NCBI RefSeq assembly: GCF_000275865.1
Contig: NZ_CM001555.1
Coordinates: forward strand, 1,948,967 to 2,012,966
Direction: 5' to 3'
Length of the DNA: 64,000 bases
Source of the DNA: Methanofollis liminatans DSM 4140
GTDB lineage: Archaea > Halobacteriota > Methanomicrobia > Methanomicrobiales > Methanofollaceae
In this document: positions 26,522 to 35,493 of the stretch, one piece after another
Layout: every line of letters begins with the position of its first letter
How positions within the stretch are numbered: the stretch's first letter is position 1
Made by a program: the position numbers and the translations under genes
Notes under the pieces: generated by a model
Databases searched by the model: none
Told to the model about the DNA's origin: nothing
Seen by the model: only the letters and a program-made list of their open reading frames with translations

Positions 26522-27826
26522 ATGGACTGGACACTGATCGTTGCATTTCTCATCGTGACCTACATACTCGCCGTCGCATATGTACGGAAGACCGGGCGTT
26601 TTGGGGACCATATCGGATTTTACGGCCCCATCATGATGATCCGCACAACAAAGGTGCGGATTTTCGACGTCTTTGTACCCTATTCACGAGTATTGCGGGC
26701 ATACGGCACCTTCGGCGTCGTGATGGTGGTTATCGCCGCCGTGCTGATGACGCTGCTGCTCGTCCTCTCCTTCAGGCTCACGCTCCTCGTCCAGCCCGAG
26801 CCCACCGGGATCTACAAACCCCAGAATATCCTCCTCCTCCCCGGCATCAACGAGTACGTCCCCTCCACCTTCGCCGTCTGGTTCGCTTTCTTCCTCACCC
26901 TTGCGATCCACGAGTTCGGCCATGGGGTGCTCTGCAGGATCGAGCATATCCGGGTGAAAAGCGCCGGTCTCCTCTATGCGGTGATCCCGATCGGTGCCTT
27001 CGTCGAACCCGACGAGGAGGACGCAGAGAAGGTCCGCGGCCTCCCCAAGGCGCGAATGCTCGGCGCCGGGATCACGAACAACATCGTCGTCGGGGTCGTC
27101 TGTTTCGCTCTCTTCATCGGGGCCGTGGGGATGGCGACGCCCCTGGCTCTCCCGGCGATCTACGGCGTCTACGAAGGGGGCCCAGCAAATGCCGCCGGGG
27201 TACCGACGCAGAGCGTGATCACGGAGGTGAACGGGATCGACGTCGCCACGCGTCAGGACGTGAGCGCCCTCCTCAACGCCACAGAGCCCGGCGATCAAAT
27301 CAGCCTCACCGTCGAGAAAGACGGCGCCATCTCCTCCTACCCCGTCACCCTGGCCGAATGGCCCGAAGAGATCACCAACGTCTCCGGGCCGCGGGACTCA
27401 GGCTATATGGGTATCTACTACTATGACGCCGGGGCCGTGCAGGAGACGGTCGGCCAGATGTTCTCACCGATAGGCTTTCTGCGCTTCGTGACCATTCCCT
27501 TCGACATGTCCATCGGCGGTCAGCAACTCAAGGTGCTCGCCTTCGCCACGCCGGCGACCGCATACTTCGAGGAGCCCTTCCCCCTCTTCTGGGGGATCGT
27601 CCACCTTCTCTTCTGGTCGGCCTGGATCAACATCAACGTGGGGATCTTCAACGCGATCCCGATGGTGCCGCTCGACGGCGGCTATATCCTTAAGGAAGGG
27701 GTGGACCGCGTGCTCGAGCCGCGGGGGCTCGGGCGCTATGGTCAGACGATCGTCTTTGTGGTCTCGTGGCTCCTCCTCTCGATGATGATCGGGCTTATTG
27801 CATTGCCCTATCTTCTTCACCTCTAA
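26522..27826 (+). CDS. Site-2 protease family (M50) membrane metalloprotease with PDZ domain
   Basis: Intramembrane zinc protease. The 434 residues have an N-terminal helix, the HEXXH motif in LAIHEFGHGVL (about 130-140), a PDZ-like domain inserted between the catalytic helices (YEGGPANAAGVPTQSVITEVNGIDV, about 219-243) and the second catalytic motif NAIPMVPLDGGYI (about 377-389) that supplies the metal-binding Asp. The layout matches archaeal S2P relatives; substrate and any partner anti-sigma-like protein are unknown. TTTATCA about 30 bases upstream could be the TATA box. Confidence 0.92.
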   Translation: MDWTLIVAFLIVTYILAVAYVRKTGRFGDHIGFYGPIMMIRTTKVRIFDVFVPYSRVLRAYGTFGVVMVVIAAVLMTLLLVLSFRLTLLVQPEPTGIYKPQNILLLPGINEYVPSTFAVWFAFFLTLAIHEFGHGVLCRIEHIRVKSAGLLYAVIPIGAFVEPDEEDAEKVRGLPKARMLGAGITNNIVVGVVCFALFIGAVGMATPLALPAIYGVYEGGPANAAGVPTQSVITEVNGIDVATRQDVSALLNATEPGDQISLTVEKDGAISSYPVTLAEWPEEITNVSGPRDSGYMGIYYYDAGAVQETVGQMFSPIGFLRFVTIPFDMSIGGQQLKVLAFATPATAYFEEPFPLFWGIVHLLFWSAWININVGIFNAIPMVPLDGGYILKEGVDRVLEPRGLGRYGQTIVFVVSWLLLSMMIGLIALPYLLHL

Positions 27827-27835
27827 AAAGAGCAA

Positions 27836-27848
27836 ACCTTTTTTTAAC
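27836..27848 (+). terminator. T-tract terminator after the M50 protease
   Basis: Seven T at 27839-27845 shortly after the stop codon. Confidence 0.4.
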
Positions 27849-28161
27849 GCCGTACCCACCCCCCTCTCCGGTGGAGAACGGTTTTACCCGGAGCGGCAGC
27901 CTCGGCATGGCGGTGGCGGCTGCCTTCGCCGTCGGCGACATCGCTGAGGTCAGCCGTAGCGCGATAGGCTGTACGAAGAACTTCACGAGAGAAGGATGAC
28001 CATAAGTTTATCCTGAGCATATGTTTTCCAGGAATATTTGCAGGAATAAAGAGGCAGAAGGGATGAACGGAGTACCGAACAGATCTTTTCAAGAAGTTTG
28101 ATCTAACGGTTCGTTGACACTATCTGTATTCTTTGTTTTGGATTGGTCATTAACTCAAAGA

Positions 28162-28185
28162 GCAACGATCGTTATAGATCGTTGC
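28162..28185 (+). repeat. Perfect 9-bp inverted repeat
   Basis: GCAACGATC (28162-28170) and GATCGTTGC (28177-28185) are separated by GTTATA. It lies 210 bases upstream of the CopB-like gene in noncoding DNA, which fits a regulator site or an RNA hairpin. Confidence 0.6.
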
Positions 28186-28256
28186 CCTATTCAGGGATCG
28201 GTCTATCAGATGATTTCAACGAAGCCAGAATGATCTTAACCGGCTCATTAAAAGGG

Positions 28257-28284
28257 TAAAAGATATATCCAGCAGGTTATATCT
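28257..28284 (+). promoter_or_regulatory. TATA element within a 7-bp inverted repeat, upstream of copB
   Basis: AGATATA (28261-28267) and TATATCT (28278-28284) form a perfect dyad with a 10-base spacer. The left arm is also a good TATA box (AAAAGATATATCC). A protein bound to the dyad would block TBP, so this looks like a repressor-controlled promoter. The distance to the ATG (about 125 bases) implies a long leader. Confidence 0.4.
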
Positions 28285-28394
28285 GATACAACCATGGCTA
28301 TTTTCAGTGAATGCAGTGGATCAGGCAGTGTCTGCAATTTTATGTATGGGAAAGTCCGATGCTCAGCATATCCATGCCGGTCTGAGGTAGGATC

Positions 28395-30452
28395 ATGAAT
28401 CATGGCGGAAAAGAACCAGGGAGGAAAGGGGGTCACGCCTCTCACGAGGGACATTCGGAACCGAAGACCTCCGGTGGAAACGGTGACCGTTACACTGGAA
28501 AACAGAGCGGACACCTACACATGCTCGAGGATTTCCGGAAACGCTTTATCATCTCGATCCTCCTCACGGTGCCGATCCTGATCCTTTCCCCCTCTATCCA
28601 GTCGTTTTTCGGATTTTCCTTTGTTTTTGCCGGATCAGAACTGGCACTCCTGGCCCTTGCAACCACAATATACGCGTACGGTGGCTACCCGTTCCTGAAA
28701 GGGATCGTGCAGGAGTTCCGCTCCCGGCTCCCGGGCATGATGACCCTCATTGCGGTGGCCATCACCGTCGCCTATGTGTTCAGTGCAGCAATTGTCCTCG
28801 GCATGGTTTCCGGCAAACCGTTCTTCTGGGAACTTGCCACCCTGATAGACATCATGCTGCTCGGTCACTGGATCGAGATGCGATCGGTCCTCGGTGCCTC
28901 CCGCGCTCTTGAGGAGCTGGTGAAGATCATGCCCTCGGAAGCCCATCTGATGAAAGAAAGCGGTGAGACTGAGGATGTGAGTATCGAAACCCTCAAACTC
29001 GGAGACCTTGTGCTGATAAGACCCGGTGAGAAAATTCCAGTCGACGGAGTGGTCATCGAAGGGACATCAAGCCTGAATGAGTCGATGCTCACCGGCGAGT
29101 CAAAGCCAGTCTCCAGAAAACCCGGCGATACCGTCACCGGCGGATCCATCAACGGCGAGGGATCTCTTGTTGCCGAGGTGAAGAAGACCGGGAAAGACAC
29201 CTATCTGAACCAGGTGATCGATCTCGTCCAGAAGGCCCAAGAGAGCAAGTCCCGTGCACAGGACCTCGCGAACCGGGCAGCACTCCTTCTTACCGTCATC
29301 GCCCTCTCTGTCGGGGCGATCACCTTCATCGCCTGGTACCTCCTCGGCCCGAGCCTCGACTTTGCGGTGGAACGTGCAGCGACGGTCATGGTCATCGCAT
29401 GCCCCCATGCCCTCGGCCTTGCCGTCCCCCTCGTCGTTGCGGTCTCAACCGCACTGGCAGCACAGTCAGGGCTTCTCATCCGAAACCGCCAGGCGTTCGA
29501 GGGGGCAAGAAACCTGCAGGCAATAGTCTTTGACAAGACCGGCACTCTCACCCGTGGCGTGTTTGGTGTGACGGATATCCTCGCGTTCGGGGATGTGAGT
29601 GAGGAGGAGATCCTCAGGAGGGCTGCATCGCTCGAAGAGAACTCTGAACATCCCATTGCAAGAGGAATTGTGCAGAGTGCAGGCGAGCGAGATATCAGCC
29701 TCAGCCAGCCTCAAGAGTTCCGGGCGATATCAGGAAAAGGTGTTGAAGGCCGTGTCGACGGTATTCTCACACGGGTCGTGAGTCCGGGCTACCTGAAAGA
29801 AGAGGACATCACTGTCGTGGACTCCAGGGTGGAAAAGACTCTTTCCCAGGGAAAAACGGTCGTTTTTGTTCTTCAGGACCGGACGGTCCTTGGTGCACTC
29901 GCCCTGGCCGATATCGTCAGGGAAGAGTCACGGGACGCCATCTCCCACCTGAAGGAGATGGGTGTCAGATGCATGATGCTCACCGGTGACAACCAATTCG
30001 TGGCGAAATGGGTTGCTGAAGAGATCGGCCTTGACGACTATTTTGCCGAAGTCCTGCCGCATGAGAAAGCTGAAAAGATCAAGGAAGTCCAGAAACAGTA
30101 CCGGGTCGCCATGGTCGGAGACGGGATCAACGACGCCCCGGCCCTTGTCCAGGCTGACGTGGGGATTGCCATAGGGGCAGGAACGGACGTGGCGGTGGAG
30201 AGTGCCGATATCGTGCTCGTCCGGAGTGACCCGAGGGACGTGGTGGACATAATCGTACTTTCGAAGAAGACTTACTCCAAGATGGTCCAGAACCTGCTCT
30301 GGGCCACCGGTTACAACACCTTTGCCATCCCGCTGGCAGCAGGTGTCGCCATCGGGTACGGGATCATCCTCACGCCCACAATAGGGGCCGCCCTGATGAG
30401 CGCCAGTACGGTTATCGTCGCTATTAATGCCAGGATGCTTCGTATGAACTGA
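28395..30452 (+). CDS. copB: CopB-like heavy-metal P1B-type ATPase (CPH motif)
   Basis: Second metal-transporting ATPase of the window. The 685 residues begin with a His-rich cytoplasmic tail (NHGG...HASHEGHSEP...SGHLHM, within about 1-45) and no HMA domain. The membrane metal site is CPH (IACPHALGLAVP, about 334-345), typical of the CopB/P1B-3 group proposed to move Cu(II) or Cu(I). The TGES, DKTGT (about 379), SEHP and GDGINDAP (about 575) motifs are all present. The gene is alone behind a long palindrome-bearing leader, unlike copA. Confidence 0.93.
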   Translation: MNHGGKEPGRKGGHASHEGHSEPKTSGGNGDRYTGKQSGHLHMLEDFRKRFIISILLTVPILILSPSIQSFFGFSFVFAGSELALLALATTIYAYGGYPFLKGIVQEFRSRLPGMMTLIAVAITVAYVFSAAIVLGMVSGKPFFWELATLIDIMLLGHWIEMRSVLGASRALEELVKIMPSEAHLMKESGETEDVSIETLKLGDLVLIRPGEKIPVDGVVIEGTSSLNESMLTGESKPVSRKPGDTVTGGSINGEGSLVAEVKKTGKDTYLNQVIDLVQKAQESKSRAQDLANRAALLLTVIALSVGAITFIAWYLLGPSLDFAVERAATVMVIACPHALGLAVPLVVAVSTALAAQSGLLIRNRQAFEGARNLQAIVFDKTGTLTRGVFGVTDILAFGDVSEEEILRRAASLEENSEHPIARGIVQSAGERDISLSQPQEFRAISGKGVEGRVDGILTRVVSPGYLKEEDITVVDSRVEKTLSQGKTVVFVLQDRTVLGALALADIVREESRDAISHLKEMGVRCMMLTGDNQFVAKWVAEEIGLDDYFAEVLPHEKAEKIKEVQKQYRVAMVGDGINDAPALVQADVGIAIGAGTDVAVESADIVLVRSDPRDVVDIIVLSKKTYSKMVQNLLWATGYNTFAIPLAAGVAIGYGIILTPTIGAALMSASTVIVAINARMLRMN

Positions 30453-31001
30453 TTCCACTCCTGTTTTCCTCAGGTCCGGAGCAATCCGGCAGCCGCCTTA
30501 TTTTCTGGTTTCTTATCCGGGACGAACCATCCTGTATCATGTCAGGCTGACTTTTTTCTATGGGCTTTTAGCACATATCACATATTTTCAAGCGTCTAAC
30601 GGCGAATTGAGGACACATAGAGATATAACACCCCAGGAACAGCTGCAGCACAATCCAGGTCGTTCGCAGGGTTGCAGTGTTTCAGACAGGGTAAAAAAGA
30701 GATCGCAGTATTTTCTCCTCATCATTCGATGTGGTTAGTGTCCCCCCAGACCCACTGTGCAGGTGATCACGAATGCAAGGACTTCTGCGGGGACCAGCGG
30801 ATCGAGCGGGGAGTGCCGGGCCAGATCCTGCAAAACAAGCGGAACCATAACAGGCATCTGCGGGGGGATTGCACGGCTGGAAATACCGGAAGACAGCGTT
30901 ATCCGCAGGGTGAAGAGACTACAGGAGCAGGGGGTGCCGGCATCGCGATCTCTGCGGCGGCGGGGGGACGAGAAAGATCGCCGTAGCCCTGCCCGCCCCA
31001 T
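30453..31001. other. Gene-poor region, possible gene remnant
   Basis: About 550 bases with no intact gene. GGTGATC followed by ATG (30761-30775) opens a frame that closes after 25 codons. A second frame over 30839-30940 encodes a helix-turn-helix-like piece (see the next entry). TATA-like AGATATAAC is at about 30620. The base composition drops toward the copB side. Confidence 0.4.
30773..30950 (+). pseudogene. Possible remnant of a winged-helix regulator
   Basis: A frame at 30839-30940 reads GTITGICGGIARLEIPEDSVIRRVKRLQEQGV, which resembles the helix-turn-helix and wing of Lrp/AsnC- or MarR-type archaeal regulators. The in-phase start of such a protein seems to lie in another frame (MQGLLRGPADRAG from the ATG at 30773), so one or more frameshifts would be needed. 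The segment is short and the reading is tentative. Confidence 0.25.
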
Positions 31002-31638
31002 TCACTCCTTCATCGTTCCTGCCGTCGGATCGACCGCATCGACATTCAGGTAGCCGGTCTTGATGGTACGCACCCAGAACTCCAGAAACCCGGGCAAAAA
31101 TACATCCAGTGTCCGTATGATATCGGCGGCAAACTCCACGAAACCGAAGGGGTTCGCCGTGATGATGCCGCCGTCGGCGACGCTGGGCGCAGGGACATAA
31201 TACGCCTCCCCGCGATAGGCGGGAGCGTTCTGTTTCAGCCACCCGGGGCCGCAGCTGGTGTGGCGGACGGTGTCAAGAAAGCCGTGCCGCGCGAGAAACA
31301 GCGTCCCCCCACAGATCGCCGCCACCGGGATCCGCTGCCGTACGCACTCGCCGACCAGGGAGGCCAGCTCCGCCCGGATCTTTCGTCTCGTAGAACGAGG
31401 AGCCGGGGAGGATCACCATCGCCGCATCCGCGAGATCGACGCTGGCGACGTCCGTGTCGGGAAGCACCCTCATGCCACCAAGCGACATGACCGGCTCTTT
31501 TGAAAGCCCGAAGGTGACCACCCGGTAACTCCTGTTCTTCGGGAAATTCCTGTTCGTATCCGAGATCATCGAGACCGCGAGCGGGAGCTCCCAGTCGGCA
31601 AAAGAGAGGCATGCAAAGAGATAGACGGTATTTGTCAT
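31002..31638 (-). pseudogene. DJ-1/PfpI family protein, frameshifted
   Basis: Two overlapping frames together make one DJ-1/PfpI (class I glutamine-amidotransferase-like) protein of about 210 residues. The N-terminal part (31638 to about 31390) reads MTNTVYLFACLSFADWE ... AAMVILPGSSFYETK. The C-terminal part (about 31388 to 31002) continues IRAELASLVGECVRQRIPVAAICGG and holds the nucleophile-elbow Cys in AAICGGTLF. The join needs a one-base shift at about 31380-31392 (minus-strand GAAAGATCCGG). It is either a real inactivation, programmed frameshifting (no classic slippery site seen), or a sequence error. The function is unknown. Confidence 0.75.
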
Positions 31639-31810
31639 CCGTTCACCGTAAATAGGGGTTCGCAGACTGACGTAAATAATTATACTCCCGGATTTAAATC
31701 CAATGATTTGTAAAATAATAACGAAAAAATTGAGATTTCAATGTTTCAAAAAGAGGAGAGGCATTATCTTTGCCTCTCCTAATCTCAGCATATTCCTGAA
31801 AGGGGGCACC

Positions 31811-32755
31811 TTAGATTTTGGAACCAGATTTATCAATAAATTCATGATACGTATGGAAGAAATGGAATTCTATTTCATTTTTCTTATACCCTAATGCCTC
31901 GGTCACTTTATTGATAATCGGATTCAGGCAGAGGACAACATTTGCACTCTGGGATTCACCACAGATTATCAAATCATCCGCAAAATCACCATCACTCCAG
32001 ATTGCATGACGGCCGTTAAGATCAGACATGAGAAATACCTGAAAGCCACCAGCAGCAACTTGGAATCCGTAAGGAATTGCTTTTTGTAACCAGGCATGCA
32101 GAGAACGGAGTCGTTCCGCTGGAATTCCCATCTTTCGTAATTCTTGAATTATAAGAAGTGACGCAATCTGATATCCAGTAAGATCTTCTACATTAAAATT
32201 TCGAGGGGAGTGCACCCCTATTTTTTCTTTTATCAGTTGAATTTGATTTTTAAAGTGAAGCTCTATCGCTTCTCCCACGGGACTTGAAAGAAGGGGGCGT
32301 AACTGAACTATTACAGATTCTTCATCGATCAACTCGCGTAATCTTTGAAGACAAATCATTTCGAATTCGGGATTCATTATCCACTTTAACCAGATGAAAG
32401 GAAATGAATCCGGCCTCTTTCTGAAGTATTCAGTCGATAATTTTGAATTAATTTCATCATCGAGGAGGATTGCAATTTTAATTTCTGCACTTGATTGTTC
32501 AAGAAGGCGGAGATCTTGAGCAACTTGAGACGGTGAGAAAAATAACTCAAATAAAACTCGACGCCCCGTAAACGAATACAACAACAGATCGTTCCTACCT
32601 CCAAGTACTCCCGATACTTCCAGAACAGGACAATCATCCGGATAAATTTTGTTAAGTAATACGCTCAAACGTGACTCTACAATGGGATGCAGTTGTTTTT
32701 TCCTCTTGAATTTTTTAATAGATTCTATATAATCATCAGAAGTCTCCAGTTTCAT
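31811..32755 (-). CDS. AT-rich orphan protein, possible nuclease-like N-terminal domain
   Basis: A 314-residue protein whose base composition (about 38% G+C) is far below the neighbours. I do not recognise a family. The N-terminal half has a GGRND...VLFELFFS...QVAQDLRLLE...IAILLDDE pattern (about 52-100), reminiscent of the D...E core of restriction-endonuclease-like folds, although the catalytic lysine is missing (ELF). The C-terminal half includes DLTGYQIASLLIIQELRKMGIPAERLR (about 191-217), which looks like a helix-turn-helix of MerR flavour. It is likely horizontally acquired. A dispersed-looking inverted repeat lies upstream. Confidence 0.7.
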   Translation of the reverse strand: MKLETSDDYIESIKKFKRKKQLHPIVESRLSVLLNKIYPDDCPVLEVSGVLGGRNDLLLYSFTGRRVLFELFFSPSQVAQDLRLLEQSSAEIKIAILLDDEINSKLSTEYFRKRPDSFPFIWLKWIMNPEFEMICLQRLRELIDEESVIVQLRPLLSSPVGEAIELHFKNQIQLIKEKIGVHSPRNFNVEDLTGYQIASLLIIQELRKMGIPAERLRSLHAWLQKAIPYGFQVAAGGFQVFLMSDLNGRHAIWSDGDFADDLIICGESQSANVVLCLNPIINKVTEALGYKKNEIEFHFFHTYHEFIDKSGSKI

Positions 32756-32777
32756 GATATCACCGTAATGTCATTTC

Positions 32778-32844
32778 CTCACGCGAAGACCACAAAGAAA
32801 CAGAACCCCGATTAAATCCTCGTAACTTCGCGTCTTAGCGTGAG
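32778..32844. repeat. Interspersed-type inverted repeat (CTCACGCGAAGAC / GTCTTAGCGTGAG)
   Basis: Two 13-base arms (32778-32790 and 32832-32844) pair with one mismatch across a 41-base AT-rich centre. The arms resemble a short repetitive intergenic motif seen in many prokaryotic genomes. It lies at the upstream edge of the AT-rich orphan gene and may be the end of a non-autonomous element. Confidence 0.5.
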
Positions 32845-32996
32845 ACGCTCGTGAAAACCCTGCGAACGTCAAGAAGCGCCCCCTACATCTTCAGTCTGTT
32901 GTGTAAGATCATTCCCATTGTACGTATTTGCGTGGGGAGAAGTTAGATGAAAGTATCCTGACCACCCACACATAGTTGCGAAGAGCCAAAAAAAGA

Positions 32997-34073
32997 TCAC
33001 GGGGCCTTGCCGACCGCCCCGGTCTTCAACTCCTCGATCGTCTCACCACTCTCGACCTCTTTTGCGAGCTGCTTGAGAAGGCGCTCGACCTCCTCTGGCT
33101 TCGGGATCGTGCCGATAATCGCCTCGTCAAGGGCGCCCGCGGCCTCGACGCCCTCCTCTTCGGGCATCTCCTCGGTCGCCCCGAGGAACCGTGCGCTCTG
33201 TTTTATAAGGCTCGTCAATTCAAACGGGAAGATGATCTTCGTCGCCTGCCCGTCGGCCATCTGCCGCAGGGCATCCAGGGAGAGGACGGTGATCGATTTT
33301 TTGTCCAGAGGTTGAGAGCCCAGGGAGAGGATGCGCAGCCCCTGTGCCTGCCCCTGCGCCTGCAGGATCCTGGAGAGGCGCTCGCCCTCGGCACGGAGAA
33401 TCTTGCTCTGCCGCTCGCCCTCCGCTTCGAGGATGATGCTCTGCCGGTTCCCCTCGGCCCGCAGGATCGCGGACCGCTTGTCGCCCTCGGCCCGCAGGAT
33501 CGCCGCACGCCGTTCACGCTCCGCAGCAGTCTGCTCGGTCATCGCGTTCTTCACCGCACCGACCGGGTCGACCTCCTTGATCTCCACGCGCTCGACCTTC
33601 ACGCCCCACTGGTCGGTCTCCCGGTCCAGGATGTCCCTCAGTTTGGTGTTGATCAACTCCCGGTTGTAGAGCACCTCGTCGAGCTCCATGTCGCCGATGA
33701 TGCCGCGCAGGGACGTCTGGGCGAGGGCGACCGTCGCCATCCGGTAGTTCGAGACCTCGAAAAAGGCCTTTTCCGGGTCGATGACACGAGTATAGACGAT
33801 CGCGTCGACATTCGTCGGCGAGTTGTCTTTCGTGATCACCTCCTGCGAGGGCACGTCCATCACCGTCGTCCGTAGATCGAGTTTTTCGACGGTGGTGATC
33901 AGGGGTATCACCCACCGAAAACCCGGGTTCAGCCGTCCGATATATTTTCCGAGGCGTATCTGCAGGCCCTGCTGGTAGGGCTGGATGATCACGACACCCC
34001 GGGACATAATGAAGATGATCACCAGGATCAGAAAGATCGTGATCAGGTTATTGAGAATCTCGGCTAACACCAT
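32997..34073 (-). CDS. Stomatin/prohibitin-like (SPFH/band 7) membrane protein
   Basis: A 358-residue membrane-scaffold protein with one N-terminal helix (about 5-25), the SPFH domain starting RGVVIIQPYQQGLQIRLGKY (about 25-44) and a long Ala/Glu/Arg coiled coil with near-repeats RAEGDKRSAIL, RAEGNRQSIIL, EAEGERQSKIL and RAEGERLSRIL. The C-terminus is acidic. Its start overlaps the stop of the NfeD gene by one base (TAATG). SPFH-NfeD pairs are a known operon type, and the NfeD partner may bind or process it. The frame is open to 34172, but the ATG at 34073 fits the domain. Confidence 0.94.
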   Translation of the reverse strand: MVLAEILNNLITIFLILVIIFIMSRGVVIIQPYQQGLQIRLGKYIGRLNPGFRWVIPLITTVEKLDLRTTVMDVPSQEVITKDNSPTNVDAIVYTRVIDPEKAFFEVSNYRMATVALAQTSLRGIIGDMELDEVLYNRELINTKLRDILDRETDQWGVKVERVEIKEVDPVGAVKNAMTEQTAAERERRAAILRAEGDKRSAILRAEGNRQSIILEAEGERQSKILRAEGERLSRILQAQGQAQGLRILSLGSQPLDKKSITVLSLDALRQMADGQATKIIFPFELTSLIKQSARFLGATEEMPEEEGVEAAGALDEAIIGTIPKPEEVERLLKQLAKEVESGETIEELKTGAVGKAP

Positions 34074-34528
34074 TATCGTACCTCCTCGACGATGACGTGC
34101 ACCCCTTCCGAGCGCACGACCACCACCTCTGTCCCTGCCGGGAGGACACCCGCGACAGAACGCGCCGACCACTCGACGCCACCGATCGCCACCTTGCCGG
34201 AGATGTTTTCCGGGACAACCTCCCTGACCACCCGCCCACCATGACCGACGATCGAGTCCCGGCTGATCGTTGTCGGCCGCTCGTCAGGCGTGATCCTGGC
34301 ATAGAGCCAGACGGTTACGGCGGCCGCTGCGAGGGCGGTCGCCACACCCACGGCAACACCGAGGGTCGAACCAAAGACGTCGAAACCCATCACGAAGAGC
34401 ACACCCAGAATGATCATCACCGTCCCGGGAACAGCAATGAAAAAACCAGGGTTGAAGGTCTCGATCAGGAGAAAGAGCGCCCCGAGCACGATCAGGATCC
34501 AGCCGATGGAGATGCCCAGCAGTTCCAT
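34073..34528 (-). CDS. NfeD-family membrane protein (short, NfeD1b type)
   Basis: A 151-residue protein with three to four hydrophobic helices (about 5-75) and a C-terminal OB-fold domain (IVGHGGRVVREVVPENISGKVAIGGVEWSARS). It lacks the ClpP-like protease domain of the long form. It is the operon partner of the stomatin homologue downstream. The ATG at 34528 is 27 bases from a TATA box. Confidence 0.92.
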   Translation of the reverse strand: MELLGISIGWILIVLGALFLLIETFNPGFFIAVPGTVMIILGVLFVMGFDVFGSTLGVAVGVATALAAAAVTVWLYARITPDERPTTISRDSIVGHGGRVVREVVPENISGKVAIGGVEWSARSVAGVLPAGTEVVVVRSEGVHVIVEEVR

Positions 34529-34549
34529 GGATGAGCATTCGGGCAGGAG

Positions 34550-34560
34550 GCATATATACC
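34550..34560 (-). promoter_or_regulatory. TATA box of the NfeD-stomatin operon
   Basis: On the minus strand the sequence reads GGTATATATGC, centred about 27 bases before the NfeD ATG, predicting a leaderless transcript. Confidence 0.55.
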
Positions 34561-34791
34561 TGTCTGGCTGAAGATGAACCCATCTTTATCCCGATCCGAC
34601 GCTCAACAGGGCCAGTCAGAGACGTGATGCGGATAGCCACATCAGAGCAGAGGGCCAAAAAGGCCGAAATAAATGATTCATGCTAAAAAAATAGAGATAA
34701 TCATAGATAATAATAAAATCAATTTTGAAAGTGAACAAAATAATTAAATGAAAGAACATCAATCAAATACATTACCCATTCCTGTGATCTA

Positions 34792-35493
34792 ATGGTACAC
34801 ATCCCCCCTCAGAAGAGGTATGCACTCGGCTGGTACAACGAAGGGGTGACCCACCTCTCGATGCATGAATACGAGGAATCCCTCTCCTTCTTTGATCGAG
34901 CCCTCCGGGCCGTCCCAGACCACCCGGACTTCCTTGTCGGCAAGGGCGAGGTGCTGATGGCAGTGGGGGATTATTATGAGGCGTACCAGCTCTTTATCCA
35001 GGCGGCGACGAGCGAACCTGAGAACATCAGGGCGCTTGTCATGCTCGGCAACGCTCTTCTCAAACTTGACAGACCCGAACCTGCAGACGAAGCATTTCTC
35101 GCAGCCCTCACTCTCAATCGGTATGAAGGCGAGGCATGGCTCGGCCACGGCATCGCCTGCCATCTCCTCGGGAAGGATGAGGACGCCAGAAAAGCATTTC
35201 AAAAAGCCCTCAACATGAGCCCAAATCAGCCGGAACTGATGTATTACCTCGCAAAAACCTCCAGCACCGACAACGAGGCGATCGAGTACCTGATCCGGGG
35301 GTGCCGGCTCGACCCGGAGAATATCGACCTGCTCACCGAAATGGCCGAACGGTTGATCAGGCTGGGAAGATACCGTGAGGCGGCCCTCTTCTGTACTAAG
35401 GCCGAGAAACGCTGCCCTGGCAATACCCGCATCGAGGCGTTGATTGGACGGTGCATGGATGCGATGATACAGGGCGCGGGCGTCACTCCCTGA
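34792..35493 (+). CDS. TPR-repeat protein
   Basis: A 233-residue protein of about six tetratricopeptide repeats, for example WYNEGVTHLSMHEYEESLSFFDRALRAVPDHPDF and WLGHGIACHLLGKDEDARKAFQKALNMSPNQPEL. It is probably a protein-interaction scaffold; the partner is unknown. It is preceded by about 110 bases of AT-rich DNA with GTGATCTA just before the ATG. It is convergent with the DUF89 gene and overlaps its end by 11 bases. Confidence 0.88.
   Translation: MVHIPPQKRYALGWYNEGVTHLSMHEYEESLSFFDRALRAVPDHPDFLVGKGEVLMAVGDYYEAYQLFIQAATSEPENIRALVMLGNALLKLDRPEPADEAFLAALTLNRYEGEAWLGHGIACHLLGKDEDARKAFQKALNMSPNQPELMYYLAKTSSTDNEAIEYLIRGCRLDPENIDLLTEMAERLIRLGRYREAALFCTKAEKRCPGNTRIEALIGRCMDAMIQGAGVTP

Larger units (their letters stand above)
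27849..28394. other. Gene-free region upstream of the CopB-like ATPase
   Basis: About 550 bases without a convincing gene. The first 150 bases are G+C-rich and open in a forward frame (SPVENGFTRSGSLGMAVAAAF...), which may be decayed coding DNA, but I recognise nothing. The rest is AT-rich and carries two palindromes (28162-28185 and 28261-28284), a TATA-like element inside the second, and GAGGTAGGATC before the copB ATG. Confidence 0.45.

Noticed and set aside
27844-28092. 82-codon minus-strand ORF and the opposite 77-codon frame after the M50 gene
   Set aside because: No recognisable domain, no ribosome binding site; more likely noncoding or decayed DNA.
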